Part shown: in pieces, positions 39,598 through 48,844 of the stretch
How positions within the stretch are numbered: position 1 is the first letter of the stretch
Layout: the number at the start of each line of letters is the position of its first letter
Assembly (NCBI RefSeq): GCF_001509475.1
Contig: NZ_LLZG01000288.1
Span: forward strand, 9,781-73,780
Length of the DNA stretch: 64,000 nucleotides
Direction of reading: 5' to 3'
Source: Streptomyces regalis
GTDB taxonomy: Bacteria; Actinomycetota; Actinomycetes; Streptomycetales; Streptomycetaceae
Program-made: the position numbers and the translations under genes
Notes under the pieces: generated by a model
Databases searched by the model: none
The model's input: only the letters and a program-made list of their open reading frames with translations
What the model was told of the DNA's origin: nothing

Positions 39598-41841
39598 ATG
39601 TCCTACGACGTCGGACCCAGGCCTGGTCGCAGCGCGGTCATGCGCTCGGTCGCCTTCCTCGCAGCGGGCGTGCTCGCGGTGCCCGCTCTCGCCGGTTGCA
39701 GCGACCCGGACCCCGCCGGAAAGCCGCTGGCCGGGCAGGACATCGAGCCGGCCGCCCGGACCCTGATCGCCGACGGCGGCACACTGCGGTGGGCCGTGGA
39801 CGCCGTACCGGAGACGCTGAACACCTTCCAGTCGGACGCCGACGCGACCACGACCCGGATCGCGCAGGCCACCCTGCCCTCGATGTTCCGGCTCGACGAG
39901 AGCGGGCGGCCGGAGCGCAACCCGGACTACCTGGAGTCCGCCAAGATCGTCGAGACGGAGCCCAAGCAGGTCGTCCTGTACAAGCTCAACCAGCAGGCCG
40001 TCTGGAGCGACGGCCGAGAGATCGGCGCCGCCGACTTCGCAGCCCAGTGGCGGGCCCTGTCCGGCAAGGACAGTGCCTACTGGACCGCCCGCAACGCCGG
40101 CTACGACCGCATCGAGAAGATCGAGCGCGGCGACAACGACCTGGAGGTGCGGGTCACCTTCGAGCGGCCGTACGCGGACTGGCGGTCGCTGTTCTCGCCG
40201 CTGTACCCGAAGGAGGTCATGGGCACGCCGGACTCCTTCAACGACGGGGCGCGGCGCAAGCTCAAGGTCAGCGCCGGGCCGTTCGCCGTGAAGAAGATCG
40301 ACCGGGCGGGCGACGAGGTCCGGCTCACCCGCAATCCCCGCTGGTGGGGGCAGCCGGCCAAGCTGACCGAGATCGTGCTGCGGGCCGTGCCGCGCGACGA
40401 GCGGGCCGCCGAGCTGGCGGCCGGACGGCTCGACCTCGCCGAGATCGACCCCTCCGCTGCCCGGCGCATCGCGCTCGCCTCGCCTCCCCGGGGTGCGACC
40501 GCCCGTGCCACCGGTACGGCGCTGATGGGCCCGGAGCGGGGCCGGACGACCACCAAGGAGCCCCGGCAGCAGGTGGCGTTCCGGGGCTTCGAGGTACGGA
40601 AGTCCCTGGAACCGGCGTACACCCAACTCGCCCTCAACGGTGCCGACGGTCCCCTCGCCGACGAGCGGGTGCGGCGGGCCGTGGCACGCGCGCTCGACCG
40701 CAGGGAGCTGGCGAAGCTGGTCCTCGCCCCGCTCGGCCTGCCGACCGAGCCGGTCGGCAGCCATCTCGCGCTGTCCGGCCAGGCCGCGTACGCCGACAAC
40801 AGCGGCGCGATCGGCGACCAGGACACGAAGGAGGCACAGGCGCTGCTGGCGGACGCGGGGTGGGTGCAGGGCGGGCCGATCAAGGAGCAGAAGGAGAAGA
40901 AGGGGGAGAAGGCGGCCGGGGCGGAGGGGGAGAAGGCCGGGAAGGGCGAGAACGGCGAGAAGACCGAGAAGGCCGGCAAGACCGAGAAGGCCGGCAAGAG
41001 CGAGAAGAGCGAGAAGAGCGAGAAGGACGAGAAGGGCGAGAAGGCCGACAAGAAGTCGGAGTCCTCGTCGGAGTCGAACTCGGAAGGCGGGGACGACGGG
41101 ACGTACATCGTCGGGGAGGACAACAAGGCGGACGGCGGCGAGGGCCGCGACGGGGAGCACCTCGCCCAGGACGGCAAGCAGTACGGCAACAAGCAGGTGC
41201 AACAGGGCGGGGCGCCCGGCGCGTACGCTCCGCAGGGCACCGCCGCTCCCGCGGGTGTGGCAGCGCGGCCGCTGGCGAAGGACGGCAAGCCGCTGACGCT
41301 GCGTTTCGTGGTGCCGTCGGGGGAGGGCTCTCAGACGCTGCGCACGGTGGCGGACCGGATCGGCCTCATGCTGGAACGGGTCGGTATCCGGACCGAGATC
41401 ACCAAGGTCGCGGACGAGAGCTACTTCAAGGACCACATCGCGTCCGGCCAGTACGACCTCGCCCTGTACTCGTGGCCCGCCTCCGCCTACCCCGCCACCG
41501 ACGCCCGGCCCATCTACGCCAAGCCGGTCCCGGCCGCCGACGGTTCCCTGAACGTCGAGCAGAACTACACGCGGGTCGGCACCGACCAGGTCGACCAGCT
41601 CTTCGACCAGGCGATCGCCACGCTCGACGAGTCCGAGTCGCGCTCCCTGATCCGCAAGGCCGACTCCCGCATCTGGGCCGCGGCCGGCTCGATCCCGCTG
41701 TACCAGCGCCCCCAGCTGACAGCGGCGAAGAAGAACGTCGCCAACGCGGGCGCCTTCGGCTTCCGGACACCGGTGTACGAGGACATGGGCTTCCTGAAGA
41801 AGGGCGCGAAGCCGTCACCGAGCGCGTCGTCGGGCGGCTGA
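39598..41841 (+). CDS. Lipoprotein, ABC-type family 5 solute-binding fold (LpqW-like) with a Lys/Glu-rich insert
   Basis: A 747-residue predicted lipoprotein. The lipobox LAGC is near residue 33. The body is an SBP_bac_5 fold, as in peptide-binding proteins and the mycobacterial LpqW, which acts in cell-envelope glycolipid synthesis rather than uptake. Residues about 429-500 (40882-41100) form a low-complexity insert of KGEK, TEKAGK and KSEK units followed by Ser/Glu/Asp, between the two lobes. The ATG at 39598 has GGAGG eight bases upstream. There is no permease or ATPase next to it, which fits an LpqW-like rather than transport role. Confidence 0.8.
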   Translation: MSYDVGPRPGRSAVMRSVAFLAAGVLAVPALAGCSDPDPAGKPLAGQDIEPAARTLIADGGTLRWAVDAVPETLNTFQSDADATTTRIAQATLPSMFRLDESGRPERNPDYLESAKIVETEPKQVVLYKLNQQAVWSDGREIGAADFAAQWRALSGKDSAYWTARNAGYDRIEKIERGDNDLEVRVTFERPYADWRSLFSPLYPKEVMGTPDSFNDGARRKLKVSAGPFAVKKIDRAGDEVRLTRNPRWWGQPAKLTEIVLRAVPRDERAAELAAGRLDLAEIDPSAARRIALASPPRGATARATGTALMGPERGRTTTKEPRQQVAFRGFEVRKSLEPAYTQLALNGADGPLADERVRRAVARALDRRELAKLVLAPLGLPTEPVGSHLALSGQAAYADNSGAIGDQDTKEAQALLADAGWVQGGPIKEQKEKKGEKAAGAEGEKAGKGENGEKTEKAGKTEKAGKSEKSEKSEKDEKGEKADKKSESSSESNSEGGDDGTYIVGEDNKADGGEGRDGEHLAQDGKQYGNKQVQQGGAPGAYAPQGTAAPAGVAARPLAKDGKPLTLRFVVPSGEGSQTLRTVADRIGLMLERVGIRTEITKVADESYFKDHIASGQYDLALYSWPASAYPATDARPIYAKPVPAADGSLNVEQNYTRVGTDQVDQLFDQAIATLDESESRSLIRKADSRIWAAAGSIPLYQRPQLTAAKKNVANAGAFGFRTPVYEDMGFLKKGAKPSPSASSGG

Positions 41842-41887
41842 GATCGCCGTACCTCAGAGGTCGCTCAAAGCCCTTGCCGCCCCCGCC

Positions 41888-41933
41888 CGGCGCCCGCACC
41901 ATGAGTCCAACAGTGATCATGGTGCGGGCGCCG
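41888..41933. terminator. Strong hairpin between two lipoprotein genes
   Basis: Perfect 16-bp arms, cggcgcccgcaccatg (41888-41903) and catggtgcgggcgccg (41918-41933), have a 14-nt loop. It lies 46 nt after the LpqW-like stop and 34 nt before the next start. No T tract follows. It could be a terminator or a leader structure of the next gene. Confidence 0.65.
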
Positions 41934-41967
41934 ACCACGTCCGCCCAACGGGGGAGAGGTACCGATC

Positions 41968-42639
41968 ATGCGAGGTACGGCACGACGGACCTGGACGGCG
42001 GGACTGGCCACGGTGGCGCTGGCGGCGGGGCTCACGGCCTGCACCGGCGACGCGAAGGACGAGTCCGAGAGCAGCGGCAAGAGCGACAAGGCCGTGGTGA
42101 AGGCGTGCGCCGACGGCACGTTCACGTGGAGCGGCGTCCGGAGGACGGACCGGCTGACCGGGGTCTCCGAGGCCCAGCGAGTCGGGGACGACGGCACGAT
42201 GAACGTGAAGCTGGAGCGGGTGTACACCCCGAAGCCGGCCGTACGGGCCGAGGGGCCGGCCGTGTCGCCGGCGGAGGTCCTCTTCTCCCTGGGCAAGAGG
42301 ATCGGCGAAATCGACTCCGACGCCCGCACTCTGGCGGAGGTGAGCGGCGAGACCTATGCCTTCACCGATGTGCACCTCGCGGCGCCGGAGCTGGACAGCG
42401 GCCTGTCCAAGGTCACCGGCCCGGGAGAACTCGTGGAGTACGCCGGGGTGCGGGAATGGGAAGGTGACTTCCGCTACACCTGCTCCGGCGGAGAGACCAC
42501 CACCGGCCACGCGAGGAACCGGACCGTAGACATCGGTGGAGCCCTCTCCTGCCAGGAGTCCGTCGACGGTGACGGCCTCGCCCTCCAGGCCGCCCTCCGC
42601 TCCTGTGCGGAAGGCTCCCCGGCCATCGGGAAAGCCTGA
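41968..42639 (+). CDS. Lipoprotein of unknown function
   Basis: A 223-residue predicted lipoprotein. The signal peptide MRGTARRTWTAGLATVALAA ends in the lipobox LTAC (about residue 25), followed by a Ser/Lys/Asp linker. The mature domain has two cysteines (RYTCSGG and SCAEGS) and no recognised family. The ATG at 41968 follows GGGGAGAGG (41950-41958). The stop is 136 nt before typA, with the same orientation. The function is unknown. Confidence 0.78.
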   Translation: MRGTARRTWTAGLATVALAAGLTACTGDAKDESESSGKSDKAVVKACADGTFTWSGVRRTDRLTGVSEAQRVGDDGTMNVKLERVYTPKPAVRAEGPAVSPAEVLFSLGKRIGEIDSDARTLAEVSGETYAFTDVHLAAPELDSGLSKVTGPGELVEYAGVREWEGDFRYTCSGGETTTGHARNRTVDIGGALSCQESVDGDGLALQAALRSCAEGSPAIGKA

Positions 42640-42775
42640 TCCCATCCGCCCGGCGAGCCCCCGCCACCGCGGCCCCGTACCATGGGGTGAGGCCGTGGCG
42701 TGTCAAGCCCGGCAGGGCCCGCGTCACACAGACGTACGCGCAGGCCATCCTCACACTCCGGGAGAACGCCGCACT

Positions 42776-44683
42776 ATGGCCACGCGCCACGACATCCGCA
42801 ACGTCGCTATCGTCGCCCACGTCGACCACGGCAAGACGACCCTTGTCGACGCCATGCTGAAGCAGGCCGGTGCCTTCGCGGCGCACGCCGCCGAGTCGCT
42901 CGACGACCGCATGATGGACTCGAATGACCTGGAGCGTGAGAAGGGCATCACGATCCTGGCCAAGAACACGGCCGTGAAGTACCACCCCAAGGATGGCGGC
43001 GACGTCATCACCATCAACATCATCGACACCCCGGGCCACGCCGACTTCGGTGGCGAGGTCGAGCGCGGTCTGTCGATGGTGGACGCGGTGGTCCTGCTGG
43101 TGGACGCCTCCGAGGGCCCGCTGCCGCAGACCCGCTTCGTGCTGCGCAAGGCGCTGCAGGCCCGCCTGCCCGTCATCCTGTGCATCAACAAGACGGACCG
43201 CCCCGACTCCCGCATCGACGAGGTCGTGAACGAGGCCTACGACCTCTTCCTCGACCTCGACGCCGACGAGGACCAGATCGAGTTCCCGATCGTCTACGCG
43301 TGTGCGCGTGACGGTGTGGCCTCGCTGACCAAGCCCGAGGACGGCACGGTCCCGCAGGACAGCGACAGCCTGGAGCCGTTCTTCTCCACGATCCTGTCGC
43401 ACGTCCCGGCTCCGGAATACGACGAGGCGGCCCCGCTCCAGGCGCACGTCACCAACCTGGACGCGGACAACTTCCTCGGCCGTATCGCGCTGCTGCGCGT
43501 CGAGCAGGGCGAGCTGCGCAAGGGCCAGACCGTCACGTGGATCAAGCGTGACGGCACGATGTCCAACGTGCGCATCACCGAGCTGCTGATGACCGAGGCG
43601 CTCACCCGCAAGCCCGCCGAGGTGGCCGGCCCGGGTGACATCTGTGCCGTCGCCGGTATCTCGGACATCATGATCGGCGAGACCCTCGCCGACCCCGAGA
43701 ACCCGATCCCGTTGCCGCTGATCACGGTCGACGAGCCGGCGATCTCCATGACCATCGGTACGAACACCTCGCCGCTGGTCGGCCGTGGCGGTACCGGCAA
43801 GGGCGCCGACAACAAGGCCGCGGTCAAGGACCGCAAGGTGACTGCCCGTCAGGTCAAGGACCGCCTCGACCGCGAGCTGATCGGTAACGTCTCCCTGCGC
43901 GTGCTGGACACCGAGCGTCCGGACGCCTGGGAGGTCCAGGGCCGCGGTGAGCTCGCGCTCGCCATCCTGGTCGAGCAGATGCGCCGTGAGGGCTTCGAGC
44001 TGACCATCGGCAAGCCGCAGGTCGTCACCAAGCTCGTCGACGGCAAGGTGTACGAGCCGGTCGAGCGCATGACGATCGACGTGCCCGAGGAGCACATGGG
44101 CGCGGTCACGCAGCTCATGGGCGTCCGCAAGGGCCGGATGGACAACATGTCCAACCACGGCTCGGGCTGGGTCCGCATGGAGTTCGTGGTGCCCTCCCGC
44201 GGTCTCATCGGCTTCCGGACCGAGTTCCTGACGCAGACGCGCGGTACAGGCATCGGCCACTCCATCCACGAGGGTCACGAGCCCTGGTTCGGCGCCCTGC
44301 AGACCCGTAACAACGGCTCGCTGGTCGCCGACCGCGCCGGTGCCGTCACCGCGTTCGCGATGACGAACCTCCAGGAGCGCGGCGTGCTGTTCACCGACCC
44401 GGGCACCGAGGTGTACGAGGGCATGATCGTCGGCGAGAACTCGCGCTCCGACGACATGGACGTCAACATCACCAAGGAGAAGAAGCTCACGAACATGCGG
44501 TCGTCCTCGGCCGACTCGTTCGAGGCGATCGTCCCGCCGCGCAAGCTCTCCCTGGAGCAGTCCCTGGAGTTCTGCCGCGACGACGAGTGCGTCGAGGTCA
44601 CCCCGGAGGCGGTCCGTATCCGCAAGGTGAACCTGGACGCCCGCGAGCGCGCCCGCGCCGCGAGCCGCGCCAAGCACGGCTGA
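42776..44683 (+). CDS. typA: Translational GTPase TypA/BipA
   Basis: A 635-residue ribosome-associated GTPase involved in assembly and stress adaptation. G motifs are AHVDHGKTT (G1, about 14-22), EKGITI (G2), DTPGHADF (G3, about 81-88) and NKTD (G4). It has the EF-G-like domains II, III and V plus the TypA-specific C-terminal domain (about 500-620; RGTGIGHSIHEGHEPWFG). The ATG at 42776 starts the conserved MATRHDIRNVAIVAHVDHG; CGGGAG is upstream. Codon choice is strongly biased, as for highly expressed genes. A strong terminator follows. Confidence 0.97.
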   Translation: MATRHDIRNVAIVAHVDHGKTTLVDAMLKQAGAFAAHAAESLDDRMMDSNDLEREKGITILAKNTAVKYHPKDGGDVITINIIDTPGHADFGGEVERGLSMVDAVVLLVDASEGPLPQTRFVLRKALQARLPVILCINKTDRPDSRIDEVVNEAYDLFLDLDADEDQIEFPIVYACARDGVASLTKPEDGTVPQDSDSLEPFFSTILSHVPAPEYDEAAPLQAHVTNLDADNFLGRIALLRVEQGELRKGQTVTWIKRDGTMSNVRITELLMTEALTRKPAEVAGPGDICAVAGISDIMIGETLADPENPIPLPLITVDEPAISMTIGTNTSPLVGRGGTGKGADNKAAVKDRKVTARQVKDRLDRELIGNVSLRVLDTERPDAWEVQGRGELALAILVEQMRREGFELTIGKPQVVTKLVDGKVYEPVERMTIDVPEEHMGAVTQLMGVRKGRMDNMSNHGSGWVRMEFVVPSRGLIGFRTEFLTQTRGTGIGHSIHEGHEPWFGALQTRNNGSLVADRAGAVTAFAMTNLQERGVLFTDPGTEVYEGMIVGENSRSDDMDVNITKEKKLTNMRSSSADSFEAIVPPRKLSLEQSLEFCRDDECVEVTPEAVRIRKVNLDARERARAASRAKHG

Positions 44684-44697
44684 TCATCGGGTAGTTG

Positions 44698-44735
44698 AGC
44701 CCGGGTTCCCCGACATGGGGGAACCCGGGCTTTTT
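44698..44735 (+). terminator. Rho-independent terminator after typA
   Basis: A 14-bp stem (agcccgggttcccc, 44698-44711, pairing with 44718-44731) with a 6-nt loop and a TTTTT tract (44731-44735), 15 nt after the typA stop. Confidence 0.93.
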
Positions 44736-44869
44736 CGCGCTTTGACGACCCTCAGCTGTGACTCAATCGAAATTGAAAAGACGGTAGTCGGTGGTTGGCT
44801 CATGGCAGATAGTTAGCGGCAAGCTCGGGCCAGACGTCTGTACACCCACACCTGTGAAACGGACGAACT

Positions 44870-45904
44870 GTGACAAGTCCTATCGACGTTGAGGGCGGAG
44901 GGACCCCGGTCGTCGCGGACGGCGAACCACAGCCACCAGCGAAGACCGAGGCGGAGCAGTTAGTCGGCCGGTCACCCGGCCAACTGATGTGGATACGCTT
45001 CAAACGCGACCGCACCGGCGTGATCTCGGCCTATGTGGTCGCCTTCTTCTTCCTGGTCGGGCTGTTGGCCCCGGTGATCGCCAACCTGTACGGCAAGAAC
45101 CCTTACACGGTGTACGCCGACGAGCGCCCCGAACTCTTCGACAGCGCGGGCGTACCGGTCCAGCCCAACGGCGGCATCAGCGGGGAGTTCTGGTTCGGCC
45201 TCGAACCCGGCAACGGCTACGACGTCTTCACCAAGCTCCTCTACGGCATCCGGACCTCGCTGATGATCTCCGTCGCGGTCACGCTCGCGACCGTGCTCAC
45301 CGGCATCCTCCTCGGCGTCACGGCCGGCTATCTCGGCGGCAGGGCGGACTACTGGATCAGCCGGGTCATCGACTTCCTCCTCGCCTTCCCGGCACAGCTG
45401 TTCTTCATCGCCAGCATGCCGGTGGTCGTCTCGCTCTTCGTCAGCCCGCGCGACGAGACCCCGGTCTACGTCCGGGTCGTCGCCCTCATCCTCGTGCAGT
45501 GGTTCCTGGGCTGGATGAGCCTCGGGCGGATCCTCAGAGGCACCACACTCGCCCTGCGGGAACGGGAGTTCATCGACGCGGCCAAGGTCAGCGGGGCCCC
45601 GCCGGGGCGGATCATCCGCAAGGAGATCCTGCCCAACGTGGTCACGCCGATCCTCGTGCAGGGCACCTACATGCTCCCCAACTTCGTGACCGCCGAGGCC
45701 GGTCTGTCCTTCCTCGGCGTGGGCATCGTCGAACCGACGCCGGACTGGGGGCAGATGTTCGCCAAGGCGTCCACCGAGCTCGTGATGCAGAACGACATCA
45801 CCTACATGTTCTTCCCCGGCATCTCGATGATCGTCTTCATCGTGGCGTTCAACCTGCTCGGGGACTCGGTCAGGGACGCCTTCGACCCCAAGACGGCACG
45901 CTGA
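44870..45904 (+). CDS. bldKA: Oligopeptide ABC transporter permease (DppC/OppC type), BldKA-like
   Basis: A 344-residue inner-membrane permease of the OppC class. A cytoplasmic N-terminus precedes TM1 (about 55-75), then comes the N-terminal OppC extension and five TMs; the EAA loop is REREFIDAAKVSGAPPGRII. It is the first gene of permease-lipoprotein-permease-ATPase-ATPase, the order I recall for bldKA-E, downstream of typA. BldK imports an extracellular peptide signal needed for aerial growth in S. coelicolor. Codon 31 is TTA (44960-44962), implying dependence on the bldA tRNA. The start is GTG at 44870 with only a weak GGACG site. Confidence 0.83.
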   Translation: MTSPIDVEGGGTPVVADGEPQPPAKTEAEQLVGRSPGQLMWIRFKRDRTGVISAYVVAFFFLVGLLAPVIANLYGKNPYTVYADERPELFDSAGVPVQPNGGISGEFWFGLEPGNGYDVFTKLLYGIRTSLMISVAVTLATVLTGILLGVTAGYLGGRADYWISRVIDFLLAFPAQLFFIASMPVVVSLFVSPRDETPVYVRVVALILVQWFLGWMSLGRILRGTTLALREREFIDAAKVSGAPPGRIIRKEILPNVVTPILVQGTYMLPNFVTAEAGLSFLGVGIVEPTPDWGQMFAKASTELVMQNDITYMFFPGISMIVFIVAFNLLGDSVRDAFDPKTAR

Positions 45905-45959
45905 CCTCAAGTTCTCGGTTCCTTCGCACTGGTGACAACAGATGGGTGGAAACCAAGTG

Positions 45960-47768
45960 ATGGGTAGGAGCGGACGCCACACACGCGCCGTGATCTCGGT
46001 GCTCGCGGCCGGGGTACTCGTGCTGACCGGTTGCAGCTCCGGCGGCAGCAAGAGCGGCGGCAACGACAAGGAGCAGCAGGAGAACGCCGAACGGCAGAAG
46101 GCGTTGATCAAGTTCGGTGACGCCGCGGCCTCCAAGGGGCCCGCCGCCGAGGTCCCGGGTGCCAAGCCCGGCGGCACCATCTCGGTGCCCGCCCGCGACA
46201 GTTACGCCCACCTCGACCCGGCCCAGATCTATGTGTTCAACGAGATGGGCGTCGCCCTGCTGCTGCACCGAGGGTTAACCGGCTACAAGGCGACCAGCAA
46301 CGACGGCAAGGAGCATGAGGTCGTCGGCGACCTCGCCACCGACTCCGGCACCACCACGGACGGCGGCAGGACCTGGAAGTACACCCTCAAGGACGGCATC
46401 AAGTTCCAGGACGGCTCCGCGATCACCTCCGCGGACATCCGGCACTCCGTCGAGCGGCTCTTCGCCCCCTTCATCAACCAGGGCCCGCCGTATCTCCAGC
46501 AGTGGCTGGCCGACACCCCGGGCTCCGACTACCGCAAGCTGCTGCCGGACGGCCCGTTCAAGGGCAAGCACCTGCCCGACAGCGTCCTGGAGACACCGGA
46601 CGCGAAAACCGTCGTCTTCAAGTTCAAGAAGCCACACCCCGACCTGCCGTACGCGCTGGCCATGACGGGCTACGCGGTTGTCTCCCAGAAGGGCGACACC
46701 AAGGAGAAGTACGACAAGGCCCCGGTGGTGTCCGGGCCGTACAAGATCGAGTCCTTCAGGTCCGGCAAGTCGATGGTGCTGGTGAAGAACACCAACTGGG
46801 ACCCGGCGACCGACCCGATCCGCCACCAGTACGTCGACAGGTTCACCATCACCTTCAACCAGCAGTACGAGGACTCCACCAAGGCCCTCGTCGCCGACAG
46901 CGGAACCGACCGGACCGCCGTCAGCTGGCAGAACTCCGTCGACGCGGGCAACCTGTCGAAGGTCCTGGGCGACCCGAAGATGAAGCCCCGCACGGTCATC
47001 GGCTACCAGCCGTTCGTCGGCCAGATCAACATCAACCTCAGCCACAAGCCGATGCAGGACAAGAAGGTCCGCGAGGCCATCGCCTACGCCCTGCCGGTCT
47101 CGCCGTTCGTGCGGGCCTACGGCGGCAGCGCCGCGATGGAGGTCGCGGGCGGCATCATCAGCCCGACCGTCAGCGGCTACGACCCCTCCTTCGACCCCTG
47201 GGGCAAGAAGAAGAACCCCGCGGGTGACCCGGCCAAGGCCAAGAAGCTCCTCGAGGAGGCCGGCAAGGTCGGCACGAAGCTGACCTTCGGCTACGTGAAC
47301 TCGCAGGAGGGCCAGGCGTACTCCACCGCCATGGCGGCCGGCCTGGAGAAGGCCGGCTTCGACGTCCAGCGCCAGGAGATCCCGGCCGAGACGTACTTCG
47401 ACCAGGTCAGCAAGCTCAACAACAACTACGACATCTTCCACACCTCGTGGGCCGCCGACTGGCCGTCCGCCTCGACCGTGATCCCGCCGCTGTACGACGG
47501 CCGGGTGATCGCCGAGGGTGCGCAGAACTACTCGCAGGTCGACGACCCCAGGATCAACAGCGAGATCGACCGCATCAGCCGGATCGCCGACCCGGCCAAG
47601 GCCGCGGCCGAGTGGCAGAAGCTCGCCGAGTACATCGTGAAGGACGTCGTCAACATCGTCCCGACCGCCTACTACAAGCAGGTCCAGATCGCCGGCTCCA
47701 AGGTCGGCGGCGTCGTCTACGACGATGTCATCGGCGGCGTCGACCCGCGCCGCCTGTACGTCAAGTAA
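45960..47768 (+). CDS. bldKB: Oligopeptide-binding lipoprotein, BldKB-like
   Basis: A 602-residue extracytoplasmic peptide-binding lipoprotein. A Sec signal (MGRSGRHTRAVISVLAAGVL) ends in the lipobox LTGC (about residue 23), followed by an SBP_bac_5 domain (VVGDLATDSG, FQDGSAITSADIRHSVERLF). I chose the ATG at 45960; one at 45942 is also in frame but would lack a ribosome site. In-frame codon 106 is TTA (46275-46277, in HRGLTGYK), so translation is probably bldA-dependent. It lies 55 nt after the first permease and is followed by an intercistronic hairpin. Confidence 0.85.
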   Translation: MGRSGRHTRAVISVLAAGVLVLTGCSSGGSKSGGNDKEQQENAERQKALIKFGDAAASKGPAAEVPGAKPGGTISVPARDSYAHLDPAQIYVFNEMGVALLLHRGLTGYKATSNDGKEHEVVGDLATDSGTTTDGGRTWKYTLKDGIKFQDGSAITSADIRHSVERLFAPFINQGPPYLQQWLADTPGSDYRKLLPDGPFKGKHLPDSVLETPDAKTVVFKFKKPHPDLPYALAMTGYAVVSQKGDTKEKYDKAPVVSGPYKIESFRSGKSMVLVKNTNWDPATDPIRHQYVDRFTITFNQQYEDSTKALVADSGTDRTAVSWQNSVDAGNLSKVLGDPKMKPRTVIGYQPFVGQININLSHKPMQDKKVREAIAYALPVSPFVRAYGGSAAMEVAGGIISPTVSGYDPSFDPWGKKKNPAGDPAKAKKLLEEAGKVGTKLTFGYVNSQEGQAYSTAMAAGLEKAGFDVQRQEIPAETYFDQVSKLNNNYDIFHTSWAADWPSASTVIPPLYDGRVIAEGAQNYSQVDDPRINSEIDRISRIADPAKAAAEWQKLAEYIVKDVVNIVPTAYYKQVQIAGSKVGGVVYDDVIGGVDPRRLYVK

Positions 47769-47784
47769 CCCCGCCCGCCCGCAC

Positions 47785-47822
47785 GGCATCCGGCCCGCCC
47801 GGCGACGGGCGCGCCGGATGCC
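47785..47822 (+). promoter_or_regulatory. Intercistronic hairpin after the bldKB-like gene
   Basis: ggcatccggc (47785-47794) pairs with gccggatgcc (47813-47822), with an inner stem gcccg/cgggc (47797-47810). It lies in the 82-nt gap between the binding-protein gene and the second permease. Such hairpins often protect or attenuate, giving more binding protein than permease. Confidence 0.65.
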
Positions 47823-47850
47823 CCTCGGCCCGCTGAGAGCTGCCTCTGCC

Positions 47851-48831
47851 ATGCTGCGCTTCCTGCTCCGCCGGTCCCTCGGCGCCGTCGTCATCCTCTT
47901 CCTGCTGAGCATCGTCGCGTTCCTGCTGTTCTTCGGGATGCCGCGCGACCCGGCCCTCCTGATGTGCGGCAAGACATGCACCCCGGCCAACCTCGAGAAC
48001 CTGCACCATGTGCTGGGCCTCGACAAGCCGATCCCCGAGCAGTACTGGATCTTCCTGACCAACCTCGTCATGGGCAGCGACGACTTCGCCCAAGGTCCTT
48101 GCCCGGCCCCCTGCTTCGGCTACTCGTACCACTCCAACGAGCAGGTCTGGGGCACCCTGATGGACCGCCTGCCCGCCACCGTCTCGCTCACCCTCGGCGG
48201 GGCCGTCTTCTTCCTGGTCATCGGCCTGGGCACCGGACTGATCGCCGCCTGGAAGCGCGGCACGATCGTCGACAAGACCTTCACGGCCGGCGCCATGGTG
48301 ATCAGCTCGATGCAGATCTACTTCCTCGGCCCGCTGGCCCTCGCGATCCTCGTCTACCAGACCCACGTCTTCGACAAGCCCGCCTACAACGAGTTCACCG
48401 AGAATCCCGGCGCCTGGTTCTCGGGGCTGATCATCCCGTGGGTGGTGCTCTCCACGATCTTCGCCTCGCAGTACACCCGTATGGCGCGCTCGTCGATGAT
48501 CGAGCAACTCCAGGAGGAACACGTCCGCACCGCCCGCGCCAAGGGCATGTCCCGGCGGTACGTCTTCCTCCGCTACGCCTGGCGCGGCTCGCTGATCCCC
48601 ATCGTCACCATTTTCGGCATCGACCTCGGATCACTGCTCGGCGGTGCCATCATCACGGAGTACACGTTCGGACTTCCGGGGCTCGGGCGGCTGGCGGTGG
48701 AGTCGGTGTTCTTCAGCGATCTGCCGCTGCTGCTGGGCGTGATGCTGTTCTCCGCCACCATGATCCTGCTCTGCAACATCGTCGTCGACGCCGCGTACGC
48801 CTTCATCGACCCGCGCGTGCGGCTGGCGTAG
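47851..48831 (+). CDS. bldKC: Oligopeptide ABC transporter permease (DppB/OppB type), BldKC-like
   Basis: A 326-residue OppB-class permease with TM1 near the N-terminus (LLRRSLGAVVILFLLSIVAF), five further TMs and the EAA loop EEHVRTARAKGMSRRYVFLR. The extracytoplasmic loop after TM1 contains four cysteines (LLMCGKTCTP and GPCPAPCFGY), unusual for OppB and shared with the paralogue at 55663-56643. The ATG at 47851 is taken because it begins the standard MLRFLLRR; earlier in-frame codons cross the hairpin. It pairs with the OppC-type permease. Confidence 0.85.
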   Translation: MLRFLLRRSLGAVVILFLLSIVAFLLFFGMPRDPALLMCGKTCTPANLENLHHVLGLDKPIPEQYWIFLTNLVMGSDDFAQGPCPAPCFGYSYHSNEQVWGTLMDRLPATVSLTLGGAVFFLVIGLGTGLIAAWKRGTIVDKTFTAGAMVISSMQIYFLGPLALAILVYQTHVFDKPAYNEFTENPGAWFSGLIIPWVVLSTIFASQYTRMARSSMIEQLQEEHVRTARAKGMSRRYVFLRYAWRGSLIPIVTIFGIDLGSLLGGAIITEYTFGLPGLGRLAVESVFFSDLPLLLGVMLFSATMILLCNIVVDAAYAFIDPRVRLA

Positions 48832-48844
48832 AAGGAGCACTGAC

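Noticed and set aside
40882..41100. Possible sequencing artefact or frameshift in the Lys/Glu-rich stretch
   Set aside because: The frame stays open on both sides and binding-protein sequence continues after it, so it is treated as a real insert.
42413..44677. A 754-codon minus-strand frame opposite typA
   Set aside because: It has no recognisable domain and follows the codon periodicity of typA in reverse. TypA is unambiguous.
44763..44869. Binding sites for developmental regulators upstream of the bldK-like operon
   Set aside because: TGGC-containing stretches do not match the AdpA consensus well enough, and the short TCAAT/ATTGA repeat is too small to assign.
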